Positions 54,477 to 64,000 of a stretch of DNA of 64,000 bases are shown piece after piece; the first letter of the stretch is position 1, and each line of letters starts with the position of its first letter. The notes beneath the pieces are model-generated. The model saw nothing but the letters and a program-made list of their open reading frames with translations. It made no database searches and was not told the origin of the DNA. The translations under genes and the position numbers were made by a program. Origin of the DNA: Serratia quinivorans (GTDB lineage Bacteria > Pseudomonadota > Gammaproteobacteria > Enterobacterales > Enterobacteriaceae); assembly GCA_900457075.1 (NCBI GenBank), contig UGYN01000003.1, forward strand, positions 73,675 to 137,674, given 5' to 3'.

Positions 54477-55094
54477 TTAGTTTATGAGTGGGTTTTGTAC
54501 CGTAACAGTTTCTTCCCGCAACCACTGATAAAGTTCATGGTTTCGTCGAAATCCCATTTTTCTCATAACTCTTACTTTGTGATTGCTCACTGTTTTTTGG
54601 CTAATTTTTAGTGTGTCAGCTATTTTTGACGTACTCATTTCTTGCTTTAGATGCTTCATAATCTCCTGTTCTCGTAGAGTAAGGTGTAGTTGACGGCAAC
54701 TACACACGCCTACCTTTTTTTGTTGCTTGTTTATCTCCATTATTATTTTATATAAACATGAATTAATTGATAGGCCTTGATAGATAACGCCACTTTCTAG
54801 AGAGCAACTGTCTCGATCTCCATGAATTTTTTTTTGTGCTTGAGAGTCTGATAAACACAATGTAAAAAATAATGGTGTGTGTGTTCCATTATTAGTCTTG
54901 TAGTGACGAAAACAATTTATACTCCCTGGTTTGAAGTATTTAAATACTATGTCGGCTGTAAACGCATATCGCATTTCGACGATGTGCGTTACAATGCCAA
55001 GTTGGCTGAAATGGATTTTCAGTAATTCTATCAGGCCCACTGAAAAGTATGACTGCCCATCATCGGAAATGGCTATTTTTATATTGAATTTCAC
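54477..55094 (-). CDS. LuxR-type response regulator-like transcription factor
   Basis: 205 residues. The C-terminal LuxR HTH is at about 138-195 (LTLREQEIMKHLKQEMSTSK, IADTLKISQKTVSNHKVRVM). The N-terminal part (KIAISDDGQSYFSVGLIELL) resembles a receiver fold without clear phosphorylation residues, as in many fimbrial regulators. First gene of a probable two-gene operon with the IprA-type gene, transcribed away from the second autotransporter. Confidence 0.85.
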   Translation of the reverse strand: MKFNIKIAISDDGQSYFSVGLIELLKIHFSQLGIVTHIVEMRYAFTADIVFKYFKPGSINCFRHYKTNNGTHTPLFFTLCLSDSQAQKKIHGDRDSCSLESGVIYQGLSINSCLYKIIMEINKQQKKVGVCSCRQLHLTLREQEIMKHLKQEMSTSKIADTLKISQKTVSNHKVRVMRKMGFRRNHELYQWLREETVTVQNPLIN

Positions 55095-55828
55095 TTTATT
55101 GAGTACCTAAATTTCAAACACTGAAGTATAAATATCGAAATGCAGAATTTTGGTCAACACTGTATTTCTTTAGAAGTGTATTATTTTGTAACCATCTATT
55201 TAAGTTACTCACTCACATTTTTATAAAGCTCACATTGGTCATATTTTGATTATATATAAATATGCAATTATGTATATAAACACTAAACAAGTAAAAAAAA
55301 GCAAACAAAATATGATTTATATTTAAACTAACAAACACTTCGTGCTTTCATGTTTTTGGTGTCAGTTCCCCTTTGGGAAAATCATAGCAAGGGCAACAGG
55401 TGTCGATGCTATGATTTTCATAATTTTAGTGATGCCGTAATAAAGATTCATGTGATCGCATATTTAACAGATTTTCTTCTAAGTAATGCACCTTATTTTC
55501 TATAGTATAGGTATAATTTTTAGAAAATACCCCCCGGACTTAGTAGCAAAACAACGAAACCTCCTAAATTAAATACGTGCGCATGATTCTAAGGAGTGAC
55601 AACATCAACAATTTTCAAGATGCTAATATTAACATTTTTTACACTTGGATTTTCTAGGATTTCCGATTATTTTTGTTTCTGTTGTGTTTTGTATTCCTTT
55701 TGTTTTTCAATGACTATTGGTGTGGCTCGAGATCTTTTGTTTATAAATAAACAAAATTGTTGGCATGCTTGTTTTGTCTTTGTATTTAGAATGTAACCAT
55801 CTTAAACAAATGATGATGATCAGAACGC
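55095..55828. promoter_or_regulatory. Long AT-rich divergent control region
   Basis: Separates the LuxR-type gene from the second autotransporter. A hairpin with ATCATAGCA / TGCTATGAT arms is at about 55381-55419. A hydrophobic 66-residue frame ending at 55796 has only a GTG start overlapping its AAGGAG site and is weakly supported. No other gene seen. Confidence 0.4.
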
Positions 55829-58800
55829 ATGAATAGGAAGCTGCTAAAAATGACAGCGCGGGCATGTTTGTGCCTTCAGTTTTTCGGAATAACTACAGGT
55901 GTTTTGGCTCCAGCTTTTTCTTTGGCAAAAATGGAGACGTCGACACCGAGGAAATTATTTTCCTCTCAGACAGCCCTCTACGTTCTTCACAATGACGAAA
56001 CTGTGGTGTCTGTTGCCGAGAAATTTAATTTGAGTGTTGCTGAACTAAAAAAAATTAATGAATTCCGCACATTCAATAAACCCTTTGAGCAGCTAGGTGC
56101 GGGTGATGAACTGGATGTACCCACCCCACAGAGTGCCTTATCATCGATATCGGACGGGACGACGCCCCCCTCAATCGTCAGTGACATGGATGCAGAATTC
56201 CTGGCGAATACAGCCTCAACGTTTAGTACCGCTCTCAGCAGTGATGATCCGAAGCAAAGTGCGGCAAACGTTGCCGGTAGTATGGTGACCGGGGCAGCAT
56301 CATCAGTAGTCGAGGATTGGTTGTCGCAGTTTGGTACTGCACAGGTGGATTTAAACGTAGATGACAAATTTCACCTTGATGACTCTTCCGTTGATTTTCT
56401 GCTTCCGATTTATGACACGTCTGCCAATTTGTTATTTACCCAACTTGGGTACCGTCATAAAGATGACCGTAATACGGTAAATCTTGGGGTCGGGTACCGC
56501 CGTTTTCAGGACAGCTGGATGTACGGCGTCAACTCTTTTTATGATGATGATGTGACGGGGGGTAACCGTAGGGTTGGCTTGGGTATTGAAGTGTGGACTG
56601 ATTATCTAAAACTGTCTGCAAACGGTTACCGCGGGCTTACCGATTGGCATCAGTCCCGTGATTTTTCTGATTATGACGAACGTCCGGCCGATGGTTTTGA
56701 TCTTCGCGCTGAGGGCTGGTTGCCTGCTTATCCACAACTGGGCGGTAAGCTTATTTATGAGAAATATTATGGCAACAATGTTGCTCTAATTGACAGCGAT
56801 ACGCTGAAGCATAATCCGGTGGCGGTGACCATCGGGGTTAACTATACCCCAATACCTTTGGTCACCTTGGGGGTCGATCATCAGCAAGGAGAAGGCGGCG
56901 ATAACGAAACCACATTTAACGTTGAGTTGAATTACCGACTGGGTGTGCCGTGGGAGAAGCAGGTAGATCCGGCCATGGTTGACTTCAGCCGCACGTTAGC
57001 AGGCAATCGGTATGATCTGGTTGAGCGCAACAACGATATTGTTCTTGATTATAAAAAACAGAATCTTATACAGCTTGGCATGCCAGACTCAATGTCTGGC
57101 AAGGCGGGAAACACGGATGTATTGAATGTCGTGGTCAATGCCAAATATGGCACTGACCACGTTGAATGGGATGCTCAAGAATTACTTAATGTAGGGGGGA
57201 AGGCGGAACCGCTGGGCCCTCACGAAGAATCATTAAAAATCACGTATCCATCATTCCACTATACCGACACGCCGGGTGCGAATATTTATCATATCAGTGC
57301 GGTTGCTTACGATACGCATGGCAATAAGTCCAATAATGGTACGACTGAAGTCAATGTATTGGAAGCAGAAGGCGATACGATCGAAATCACCGACGGCAAT
57401 CTGAGCGTGGGCACGGGTGCAACGGCCAATGGCAAGGACATCAATGCGATCACTGCAAAAGTCACCGATGCGAACGGCAACCCGCTCGCCAACCAGACCG
57501 TGACGTTCAATGTGGCGGAAGGGGCAACCATCACACCACATGAGGTGCAAACAGGGGCGGATGGTAATGCCGGCGCCACAGTGACGAGCCTGAAGGCGGG
57601 CACCTATGCGGTGACAGCAGAAGTGAATGGCAAGGGCACGAGCAAAAACACGACGTTCGTGGCGGATAAGGACTCGGCCGGCATTGCTGACGGCGACTTG
57701 GCGGTGGGTGACAACAATGCTGTAGCCGACGGAAAGTCGACGGACAGTGTGACCGCAAAAGTCACCGATGCGAACGGCAACCCGGTCTCTGGTGTGGAGG
57801 TGAGCTTCCTGGCAGGCAACGACGCGACGGTGGTGACGGAAACCGTTACGACCGGAGCGGACGGTATGGCCGCGACCACCCTGACCAGCATGACGGCGGG
57901 CACCTCGACGGTGACGGCGAAGGTGGGCGACAGCGAGCAGAAGGTTGACGTGAACTTCGTGGCCGACAGTGACACCGCTGCCATTACTGATGAGAACCTG
58001 GTAATCGGTCATGACAACACGGTCGCGAGCGGCAAGGTAACTGATGGTGTGACCGCCACGGCAACGGTAACTGATGAGAATGGTAATCCGGTTGCCGATC
58101 AGGAGGTTATCTTTACTGTGACCGAAGGGGCGAACATCACTACGGTGAAAGGGACTACCGGGGCTAAAGGTAAGGCTGCAGCAGTAGTGACCAGTGCCAA
58201 AGCAGGGGCTTATACAGTAACCGCGAAGGTTAATGATAGCGAAGCTAAGAAAGATGCTCACTTCGTGGCCGACAGTGACACCGCTGAAATCACCGACGGC
58301 AATCTGAGCGTGGGCACGGGTGCAACGGCCAATGGCAAGGACATCAATGCGATCACTGCAAAAGTCACCGATGCGAACGGCAACCCGCTCGCCAACCAGA
58401 CCGTGACGTTCAATGTGGCGGAAGGGGCAACCATCACACCACATGAGGTGCAAACAGGGGCGGATGGTAATGCCGGCGCCACAGTGACGAGCCTGAAGGC
58501 GGGCACCTATGCGGTGACAGCAGAAGTGAATGGCAAGGGCACGAGCAAAAACACGACGTTCGTGGCGGATAAGGACTCGGCCGGCATTGCTGACGGCGAC
58601 TTGGCGGTGGGTGACAACAATGCTGTAGCCGACGGAAAGTCGACGGACAGTGTGACCGCAAAAGTCACCGATGCGAACGGCAACCCGGTCTCTGGTGTGG
58701 AGGTGAGCTTCCTGGCAGGCAACGACGCGACGGTGGTGACGGAAACCGTTACGACCGGAGCGGACGGTATGGCCGCGACCACCCTGACCAGCATGACGGC

Positions 58801-60379
58801 GGGCACCTCGACGGTGACGGCGAAGGTGGGCGACAGCGAGCAGAAGGTTGACGTGAACTTCGTGGCCGACAGTGACACCGCTGCCATTACTGATGAGAAC
58901 CTGGTAATCGGTCATGACAACACGGTCGCGAGCGGCAAGGTAACTGATGGTGTGACCGCCACGGCAACGGTAACTGATGAGAATGGTAATCCGGTTGCCG
59001 ATCAGGAGGTTATCTTTACTGTGACCGAAGGGGCGAACATCACTACGGTGAAAGGGACTACCGGGGCTAAAGGTAAGGCTGCAGCAGTAGTGACCAGTGC
59101 CAAAGCAGGGGCTTATACAGTAACCGCGAAGGTTAATGATAGCGAAGCTAAGAAAGATGCTCACTTCGTGGCCGACAGTGACACCGCTGAAATCACCGAC
59201 GGCAATCTGAGCGTGGGCACGGGTGCAACGGCCAATGGCAAGGACATCAATGCGATCACTGCAAAAGTCACCGATGCGAACGGCAACCCGCTCGCCAACC
59301 AGACCGTGACGTTCAATGTGGCGGAAGGGGCAACCATCACACCACATGAGGTGCAAACAGGGGCGGATGGTAATGCCGGCGCCACAGTGACGAGCCTGAA
59401 GGCGGGCACCTATGCGGTGACAGCAGAAGTGAATGGCAAGGGCACGAGCAAAAACACGACGTTCGTGGCGGATAAGGACTCGGCCGGCATTGCTGACGGC
59501 GACTTGGCGGTGGGTGACAACAATGCTGTAGCCGACGGAAAGTCGACGGACAGTGTGACCGCAAAAGTCACCGATGCGAACGGCAACCCGGTCTCTGGTG
59601 TGGAGGTGAGCTTCCTGGCAGGCAACGACGCGACGGTGGTGACGGAAACCGTTACGACCGGAGCGGACGGTATGGCCGCGACCACCCTGACCAGCATGAC
59701 GGCGGGCACCTCGACGGTGACGGCGAAGGTGGGCGACAGCGAGCAGAAGGTTGACGTGAACTTCGTGGCCGACAGTGACACCGCTGCCATTACTGATGAG
59801 AACCTGGTAATCGGTCATGACAACACGGTCGCGAGCGGCAAGGTAACTGATGGTGTGACCGCCACGGCAACGGTAACTGATGAGAATGGTAATCCGGTTG
59901 CCGATCAGGAGGTTATCTTTACTGTGACCGAAGGGGCGAACATCACTACGGTGAAAGGGACTACCGGGGCTAAAGGTAAGGCTGCAGCAGTAGTGACCAG
60001 TGCCAAAGCAGGGGCTTATACAGTAACCGCGAAGGTTAATGATAGCGAAGCTAAGAAAGATGCTCACTTCGTGGCCGACAGTGACACCGCTGAAATCACC
60101 GACGGCAATCTGAGCGTGGGCACGGGTGCAACGGCCAATGGCAAGGACATCAATGCGATCACTGCAAAAGTCACCGATGCGAACGGCAACCCGCTCGCCA
60201 ACCAGACCGTGACGTTCAATGTGGCGGAAGGGGCAACCATCACACCACATGAGGTGCAAACAGGGGCGGATGGTAATGCCGGCGCCACAGTGACGAGCCT
60301 GAAGGCGGGCACCTATGCGGTGACAGCAGAAGTGAATGGCAAGGGCACGAGCAAAAAACACGACGTTCGTGGCGGATAA
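55829..60379 (+). CDS. Second inverse autotransporter (intimin/invasin family), 5' open part
   Basis: 1516 residues to an out-of-frame stop. Signal peptide (ARACLCLQFFGITTGVLAPA, cleavage near FSLA-KME), LysM at about 48-98 (LYVLHNDETVVSVAEKFNLS), helical linker, barrel at about 165-385 (FGTAQVDLNVDDKFHLDDSS, RRFQDSWMYGVNSFYDDDVT, ERPADGFDLRAEGWLPAYPQ), a linker Ig unit and then Big-1 triplets. About half of the barrel residues match the first autotransporter. The frame is lost at six A (60353-60358), where every other repeat copy has five. The true gene runs past the window end. Confidence 0.9.
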   Translation: MNRKLLKMTARACLCLQFFGITTGVLAPAFSLAKMETSTPRKLFSSQTALYVLHNDETVVSVAEKFNLSVAELKKINEFRTFNKPFEQLGAGDELDVPTPQSALSSISDGTTPPSIVSDMDAEFLANTASTFSTALSSDDPKQSAANVAGSMVTGAASSVVEDWLSQFGTAQVDLNVDDKFHLDDSSVDFLLPIYDTSANLLFTQLGYRHKDDRNTVNLGVGYRRFQDSWMYGVNSFYDDDVTGGNRRVGLGIEVWTDYLKLSANGYRGLTDWHQSRDFSDYDERPADGFDLRAEGWLPAYPQLGGKLIYEKYYGNNVALIDSDTLKHNPVAVTIGVNYTPIPLVTLGVDHQQGEGGDNETTFNVELNYRLGVPWEKQVDPAMVDFSRTLAGNRYDLVERNNDIVLDYKKQNLIQLGMPDSMSGKAGNTDVLNVVVNAKYGTDHVEWDAQELLNVGGKAEPLGPHEESLKITYPSFHYTDTPGANIYHISAVAYDTHGNKSNNGTTEVNVLEAEGDTIEITDGNLSVGTGATANGKDINAITAKVTDANGNPLANQTVTFNVAEGATITPHEVQTGADGNAGATVTSLKAGTYAVTAEVNGKGTSKNTTFVADKDSAGIADGDLAVGDNNAVADGKSTDSVTAKVTDANGNPVSGVEVSFLAGNDATVVTETVTTGADGMAATTLTSMTAGTSTVTAKVGDSEQKVDVNFVADSDTAAITDENLVIGHDNTVASGKVTDGVTATATVTDENGNPVADQEVIFTVTEGANITTVKGTTGAKGKAAAVVTSAKAGAYTVTAKVNDSEAKKDAHFVADSDTAEITDGNLSVGTGATANGKDINAITAKVTDANGNPLANQTVTFNVAEGATITPHEVQTGADGNAGATVTSLKAGTYAVTAEVNGKGTSKNTTFVADKDSAGIADGDLAVGDNNAVADGKSTDSVTAKVTDANGNPVSGVEVSFLAGNDATVVTETVTTGADGMAATTLTSMTAGTSTVTAKVGDSEQKVDVNFVADSDTAAITDENLVIGHDNTVASGKVTDGVTATATVTDENGNPVADQEVIFTVTEGANITTVKGTTGAKGKAAAVVTSAKAGAYTVTAKVNDSEAKKDAHFVADSDTAEITDGNLSVGTGATANGKDINAITAKVTDANGNPLANQTVTFNVAEGATITPHEVQTGADGNAGATVTSLKAGTYAVTAEVNGKGTSKNTTFVADKDSAGIADGDLAVGDNNAVADGKSTDSVTAKVTDANGNPVSGVEVSFLAGNDATVVTETVTTGADGMAATTLTSMTAGTSTVTAKVGDSEQKVDVNFVADSDTAAITDENLVIGHDNTVASGKVTDGVTATATVTDENGNPVADQEVIFTVTEGANITTVKGTTGAKGKAAAVVTSAKAGAYTVTAKVNDSEAKKDAHFVADSDTAEITDGNLSVGTGATANGKDINAITAKVTDANGNPLANQTVTFNVAEGATITPHEVQTGADGNAGATVTSLKAGTYAVTAEVNGKGTSKKHDVRGG

Positions 60380-63300
60380 GGACTCGGCCGGCATTGCTGA
60401 CGGCGACTTGGCGGTGGGTGACAACAATGCTGTAGCCGACGGAAAGTCGACGGACAGTGTGACCGCAAAAGTCACCGATGCGAACGGCAACCCGGTCTCT
60501 GGTGTGGAGGTGAGCTTCCTGGCAGGCAACGACGCGACGGTGGTGACGGAAACCGTTACGACCGGAGCGGACGGTATGGCCGCGACCACCCTGACCAGCA
60601 TGACGGCGGGCACCTCGACGGTGACGGCGAAGGTGGGCGACAGCGAGCAGAAGGTTGACGTGAACTTCGTGGCCGACAGTGACACCGCTGCCATTACTGA
60701 TGAGAACCTGGTAATCGGTCATGACAACACGGTCGCGAGCGGCAAGGTAACTGATGGTGTGACCGCCACGGCAACGGTAACTGATGAGAATGGTAATCCG
60801 GTTGCCGATCAGGAGGTTATCTTTACTGTGACCGAAGGGGCGAACATCACTACGGTGAAAGGGACTACCGGGGCTAAAGGTAAGGCTGCAGCAGTAGTGA
60901 CCAGTGCCAAAGCAGGGGCTTATACAGTAACCGCGAAGGTTAATGATAGCGAAGCTAAGAAAGATGCTCACTTCGTGGCCGACAGTGACACCGCTGAAAT
61001 CACCGACGGCAATCTGAGCGTGGGCACGGGTGCAACGGCCAATGGCAAGGACATCAATGCGATCACTGCAAAAGTCACCGATGCGAACGGCAACCCGCTC
61101 GCCAACCAGACCGTGACGTTCAATGTGGCGGAAGGGGCAACCATCACACCACATGAGGTGCAAACAGGGGCGGATGGTAATGCCGGCGCCACAGTGACGA
61201 GCCTGAAGGCGGGCACCTATGCGGTGACAGCAGAAGTGAATGGCAAGGGCACGAGCAAAAACACGACGTTCGTGGCGGATAAGGACTCGGCCGGCATTGC
61301 TGACGGCGACTTGGCGGTGGGTGACAACAATGCTGTAGCCGACGGAAAGTCGACGGACAGTGTGACCGCAAAAGTCACCGATGCGAACGGCAACCCGGTC
61401 TCTGGTGTGGAGGTGAGCTTCCTGGCAGGCAACGACGCGACGGTGGTGACGGAAACCGTTACGACCGGAGCGGACGGTATGGCCGCGACCACCCTGACCA
61501 GCATGACGGCGGGCACCTCGACGGTGACGGCGAAGGTGGGCGACAGCGAGCAGAAGGTTGACGTGAACTTCGTGGCCGACAGTGACACCGCTGCCATTAC
61601 TGATGAGAACCTGGTAATCGGTCATGACAACACGGTCGCGAGCGGCAAGGTAACTGATGGTGTGACCGCCACGGCAACGGTAACTGATGAGAATGGTAAT
61701 CCGGTTGCCGATCAGGAGGTTATCTTTACTGTGACCGAAGGGGCGAACATCACTACGGTGAAAGGGACTACCGGGGCTAAAGGTAAGGCTGCAGCAGTAG
61801 TGACCAGTGCCAAAGCAGGGGCTTATACAGTAACCGCGAAGGTTAATGATAGCGAAGCTAAGAAAGATGCTCACTTCGTGGCCGACAGTGACACCGCTGA
61901 AATCACCGACGGCAATCTGAGCGTGGGCACGGGTGCAACGGCCAATGGCAAGGACATCAATGCGATCACTGCAAAAGTCACCGATGCGAACGGCAACCCG
62001 CTCGCCAACCAGACCGTGACGTTCAATGTGGCGGAAGGGGCAACCATCACACCACATGAGGTGCAAACAGGGGCGGATGGTAATGCCGGCGCCACAGTGA
62101 CGAGCCTGAAGGCGGGCACCTATGCGGTGACAGCAGAAGTGAATGGCAAGGGCACGAGCAAAAACACGACGTTCGTGGCGGATAAGGACTCGGCCGGCAT
62201 TGCTGACGGCGACTTGGCGGTGGGTGACAACAATGCTGTAGCCGACGGAAAGTCGACGGACAGTGTGACCGCAAAAGTCACCGATGCGAACGGCAACCCG
62301 GTCTCTGGTGTGGAGGTGAGCTTCCTGGCAGGCAACGACGCGACGGTGGTGACGGAAACCGTTACGACCGGAGCGGACGGTATGGCCGCGACCACCCTGA
62401 CCAGCATGACGGCGGGCACCTCGACGGTGACGGCGAAGGTGGGCGACAGCGAGCAGAAGGTTGACGTGAACTTCGTGGCCGACAGTGACACCGCTGCCAT
62501 TACTGATGAGAACCTGGTAATCGGTCATGACAACACGGTCGCGAGCGGCAAGGTAACTGATGGTGTGACCGCCACGGCAACGGTAACTGATGAGAATGGT
62601 AATCCGGTTGCCGATCAGGAGGTTATCTTTACTGTGACCGAAGGGGCGAACATCACTACGGTGAAAGGGACTACCGGGGCTAAAGGTAAGGCTGCAGCAG
62701 TAGTGACCAGTGCCAAAGCAGGGGCTTATACAGTAACCGCGAAGGTTAATGATAGCGAAGCTAAGAAAGATGCTCACTTCGTGGCCGACAGTGACACCGC
62801 TGAAATCACCGACGGCAATCTGAGCGTGGGCACGGGTGCAACGGCCAATGGCAAGGACATCAATGCGATCACTGCAAAAGTCACCGATGCGAACGGCAAC
62901 CCGCTCGCCAACCAGACCGTGACGTTCAATGTGGCGGAAGGGGCAACCATCACACCACATGAGGTGCAAACAGGGGCGGATGGTAATGCCGGCGCCACAG
63001 TGACGAGCCTGAAGGCGGGCACCTATGCGGTGACAGCAGAAGTGAATGGCAAGGGCACGAGCAAAAACACGACGTTCGTGGCGGATAAGGACTCGGCCGG
63101 CATTGCTGACGGCGACTTGGCGGTGGGTGACAACAATGCTGTAGCCGACGGAAAGTCGACGGACAGTGTGACCGCAAAAGTCACCGATGCGAACGGCAAC
63201 CCGGTCTCTGGTGTGGAGGTGAGCTTCCTGGCAGGCAACGACGCGACGGTGGTGACGGAAACCGTTACGACCGGAGCGGACGGTATGGCCGCGACCACCC

Positions 63301-64000
63301 TGACCAGCATGACGGCGGGCACCTCGACGGTGACGGCGAAGGTGGGCGACAGCGAGCAGAAGGTTGACGTGAACTTCGTGGCCGACAGTGACACCGCTGA
63401 AATCACCGACGGCAATCTGAGCGTGGGCACGGGTGCAACGGCCAATGGCAAGGACATCAATGCGATCACTGCAAAAGTCACCGATGCGAACGGCAACCCG
63501 CTCGCCAACCAGACCGTGACGTTCAATGTGGCGGAAGGGGCAACCATCACACCACATGAGGTGCAAACAGGGGCGGATGGTAATGCCGGCGCCACAGTGA
63601 CGAGCCTGAAGGCGGGCACCTATGCGGTGACAGCAGAAGTGAATGGCAAGGGCACGAGCAAAAACACGACGTTCGTGGCGGATAAGGACTCGGCCGGCAT
63701 TGCTGACGGCGACTTGGCGGTGGGTGACAACCAATGCTGTAGCCGACGGAAAAGTCGACGGACAGTGTGACCGCAAAAGTCACCGATGCGAACGGCAACC
63801 CGGTCTCTGGTGTGGAGGTGAGCTTCCTGGCAGGCAACGACGCGACGGTGGTGACGGAAACACGTTACGACCGGAGCGGACGGTATGGCCGCGACCACCC
63901 TGACCAGCATGACGGCGGGCACCTCGACGGTGACGGCGAAGGTGGGGCGACAGCGAGCAGAAGGTTGACGTGAACTTCGTGGCCGACAGTGACACCGCTG
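57383..64000 (+). repeat. Tandem 903-bp super-repeat (Big-1 A-B-C triplets)
   Basis: Unit A begins GAAATCACCGACGGCAATC at 57383, 58286, 59189, 60092, 60996, 61899, 62802 and 63399. Each 903-base super-unit encodes three distinct Big-1 domains of about 99-102 residues (A: EITDGNLSVGTGATANGKD; B: GIADGDLAVGDNNAVADGKS; C: AITDENLVIGHDNTVASGKV). The seventh super-unit lacks C (597 bases). Super-units look identical in sequence apart from the one-base change at 60353 and the damaged last B. Confidence 0.95.
60336..63770 (+). CDS. Continuation of the second autotransporter passenger
   Basis: 1144 residues of further Big-1 repeats in the frame restored after the six-A tract; the ATG at 60336 is internal sequence and not a start. 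It contains repeats identical to those upstream. The final frame is lost near 63731 through an extra base, and more single-base insertions follow to the window end. No C-terminal end of the protein is visible. Confidence 0.75.
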   Translation: MARARAKNTTFVADKDSAGIADGDLAVGDNNAVADGKSTDSVTAKVTDANGNPVSGVEVSFLAGNDATVVTETVTTGADGMAATTLTSMTAGTSTVTAKVGDSEQKVDVNFVADSDTAAITDENLVIGHDNTVASGKVTDGVTATATVTDENGNPVADQEVIFTVTEGANITTVKGTTGAKGKAAAVVTSAKAGAYTVTAKVNDSEAKKDAHFVADSDTAEITDGNLSVGTGATANGKDINAITAKVTDANGNPLANQTVTFNVAEGATITPHEVQTGADGNAGATVTSLKAGTYAVTAEVNGKGTSKNTTFVADKDSAGIADGDLAVGDNNAVADGKSTDSVTAKVTDANGNPVSGVEVSFLAGNDATVVTETVTTGADGMAATTLTSMTAGTSTVTAKVGDSEQKVDVNFVADSDTAAITDENLVIGHDNTVASGKVTDGVTATATVTDENGNPVADQEVIFTVTEGANITTVKGTTGAKGKAAAVVTSAKAGAYTVTAKVNDSEAKKDAHFVADSDTAEITDGNLSVGTGATANGKDINAITAKVTDANGNPLANQTVTFNVAEGATITPHEVQTGADGNAGATVTSLKAGTYAVTAEVNGKGTSKNTTFVADKDSAGIADGDLAVGDNNAVADGKSTDSVTAKVTDANGNPVSGVEVSFLAGNDATVVTETVTTGADGMAATTLTSMTAGTSTVTAKVGDSEQKVDVNFVADSDTAAITDENLVIGHDNTVASGKVTDGVTATATVTDENGNPVADQEVIFTVTEGANITTVKGTTGAKGKAAAVVTSAKAGAYTVTAKVNDSEAKKDAHFVADSDTAEITDGNLSVGTGATANGKDINAITAKVTDANGNPLANQTVTFNVAEGATITPHEVQTGADGNAGATVTSLKAGTYAVTAEVNGKGTSKNTTFVADKDSAGIADGDLAVGDNNAVADGKSTDSVTAKVTDANGNPVSGVEVSFLAGNDATVVTETVTTGADGMAATTLTSMTAGTSTVTAKVGDSEQKVDVNFVADSDTAEITDGNLSVGTGATANGKDINAITAKVTDANGNPLANQTVTFNVAEGATITPHEVQTGADGNAGATVTSLKAGTYAVTAEVNGKGTSKNTTFVADKDSAGIADGDLAVGDNQCCSRRKSRRTV

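Noticed and set aside
57251..63776. Very long minus-strand frames of over 1100 codons opposite the second autotransporter
   Set aside because: Repeat-driven shadows: stop-free on the reverse strand because one 903-base unit is copied. His/Arg/Cys-rich composition fits no known protein.

Overview
The window is part of a large conjugative plasmid from a member of the Enterobacterales. The plasmid assignment rests on an IncI1/R64-type transfer module (TrbC coupling protein, Nuc, NikA/NikB relaxosome, oriT), an F-type leading region (PsiA, PsiB, YubM-like ParB, ArdB/KlcA, YubB), an F-like SopABC partition locus, a ParMR/StbAB partition locus, an iteron origin with a Rep_3 initiator, a ResD-like recombinase and several toxin-antitoxin loci. 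No chromosomal housekeeping genes, rRNA or tRNA were seen. The exact genus cannot be read from the sequence.

Layout. 1-1.9 kb: end of the transfer region (trbC, nuc, a small ORF). 2.0-5.7 kb: metabolic cargo, a TSUP exporter divergent from a LysR regulator, then a tight ABM / ACT / ArsR-type operon. 5.9-8.8 kb: nikB, nikA, oriT and an HTH accessory gene. 8.9-23.0 kb: leading region. Nearly every gene here lies on the minus strand, and seven of them are preceded by a related GC-rich, hairpin-rich repeat of roughly 200-450 bp. These repeats are good candidates for Frpo/ssi-type single-strand promoters or primase sites. A higBA locus and the stbAB/parC partition locus are embedded here. 23.1-25.5 kb: sopC-like centromere (four 16-bp palindromes exactly 68 bp apart), sopB, sopA. 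25.5-30.6 kb: origin with about 17 degenerate iterons, the rep gene, parDE, decayed TA remnants, resD and a second origin-like patch with DnaA boxes.

30.6-64 kb is a distinctly AT-rich adhesin island broken up by insertion sequences. It holds two inverse autotransporters of the intimin/invasin type (44.5-49.7 kb and 55.8 kb to beyond the end). It also holds two large Ig-like proteins without signal peptides that share an unrecognised domain marked by a YWxGY-like motif (32.1-33.7 kb and 41.2-43.8 kb). The regulators present are GntR/HutC, PerC-like, IbrA/IbrB, a CRP-like IprA-type protein and LuxR-type. Several tiny membrane proteins lie at 35.1-35.7 kb. The island contains IS110, IS3, IS30 and IS256 elements and a group II intron scar, several nested with readable target-site duplications.

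How the parts fit. The transfer module and leading region would establish the plasmid in a new host (SOS inhibition, anti-restriction, early expression from single-stranded DNA). Two partition systems, a resolvase and TA loci would stabilise it. The adhesin island is the phenotypic cargo. Both autotransporter genes carry a one-base frame break in a homopolymer, and the last ~280 bases of the window carry several single-base insertions against otherwise identical repeat copies, so sequencing or assembly error must be considered there.
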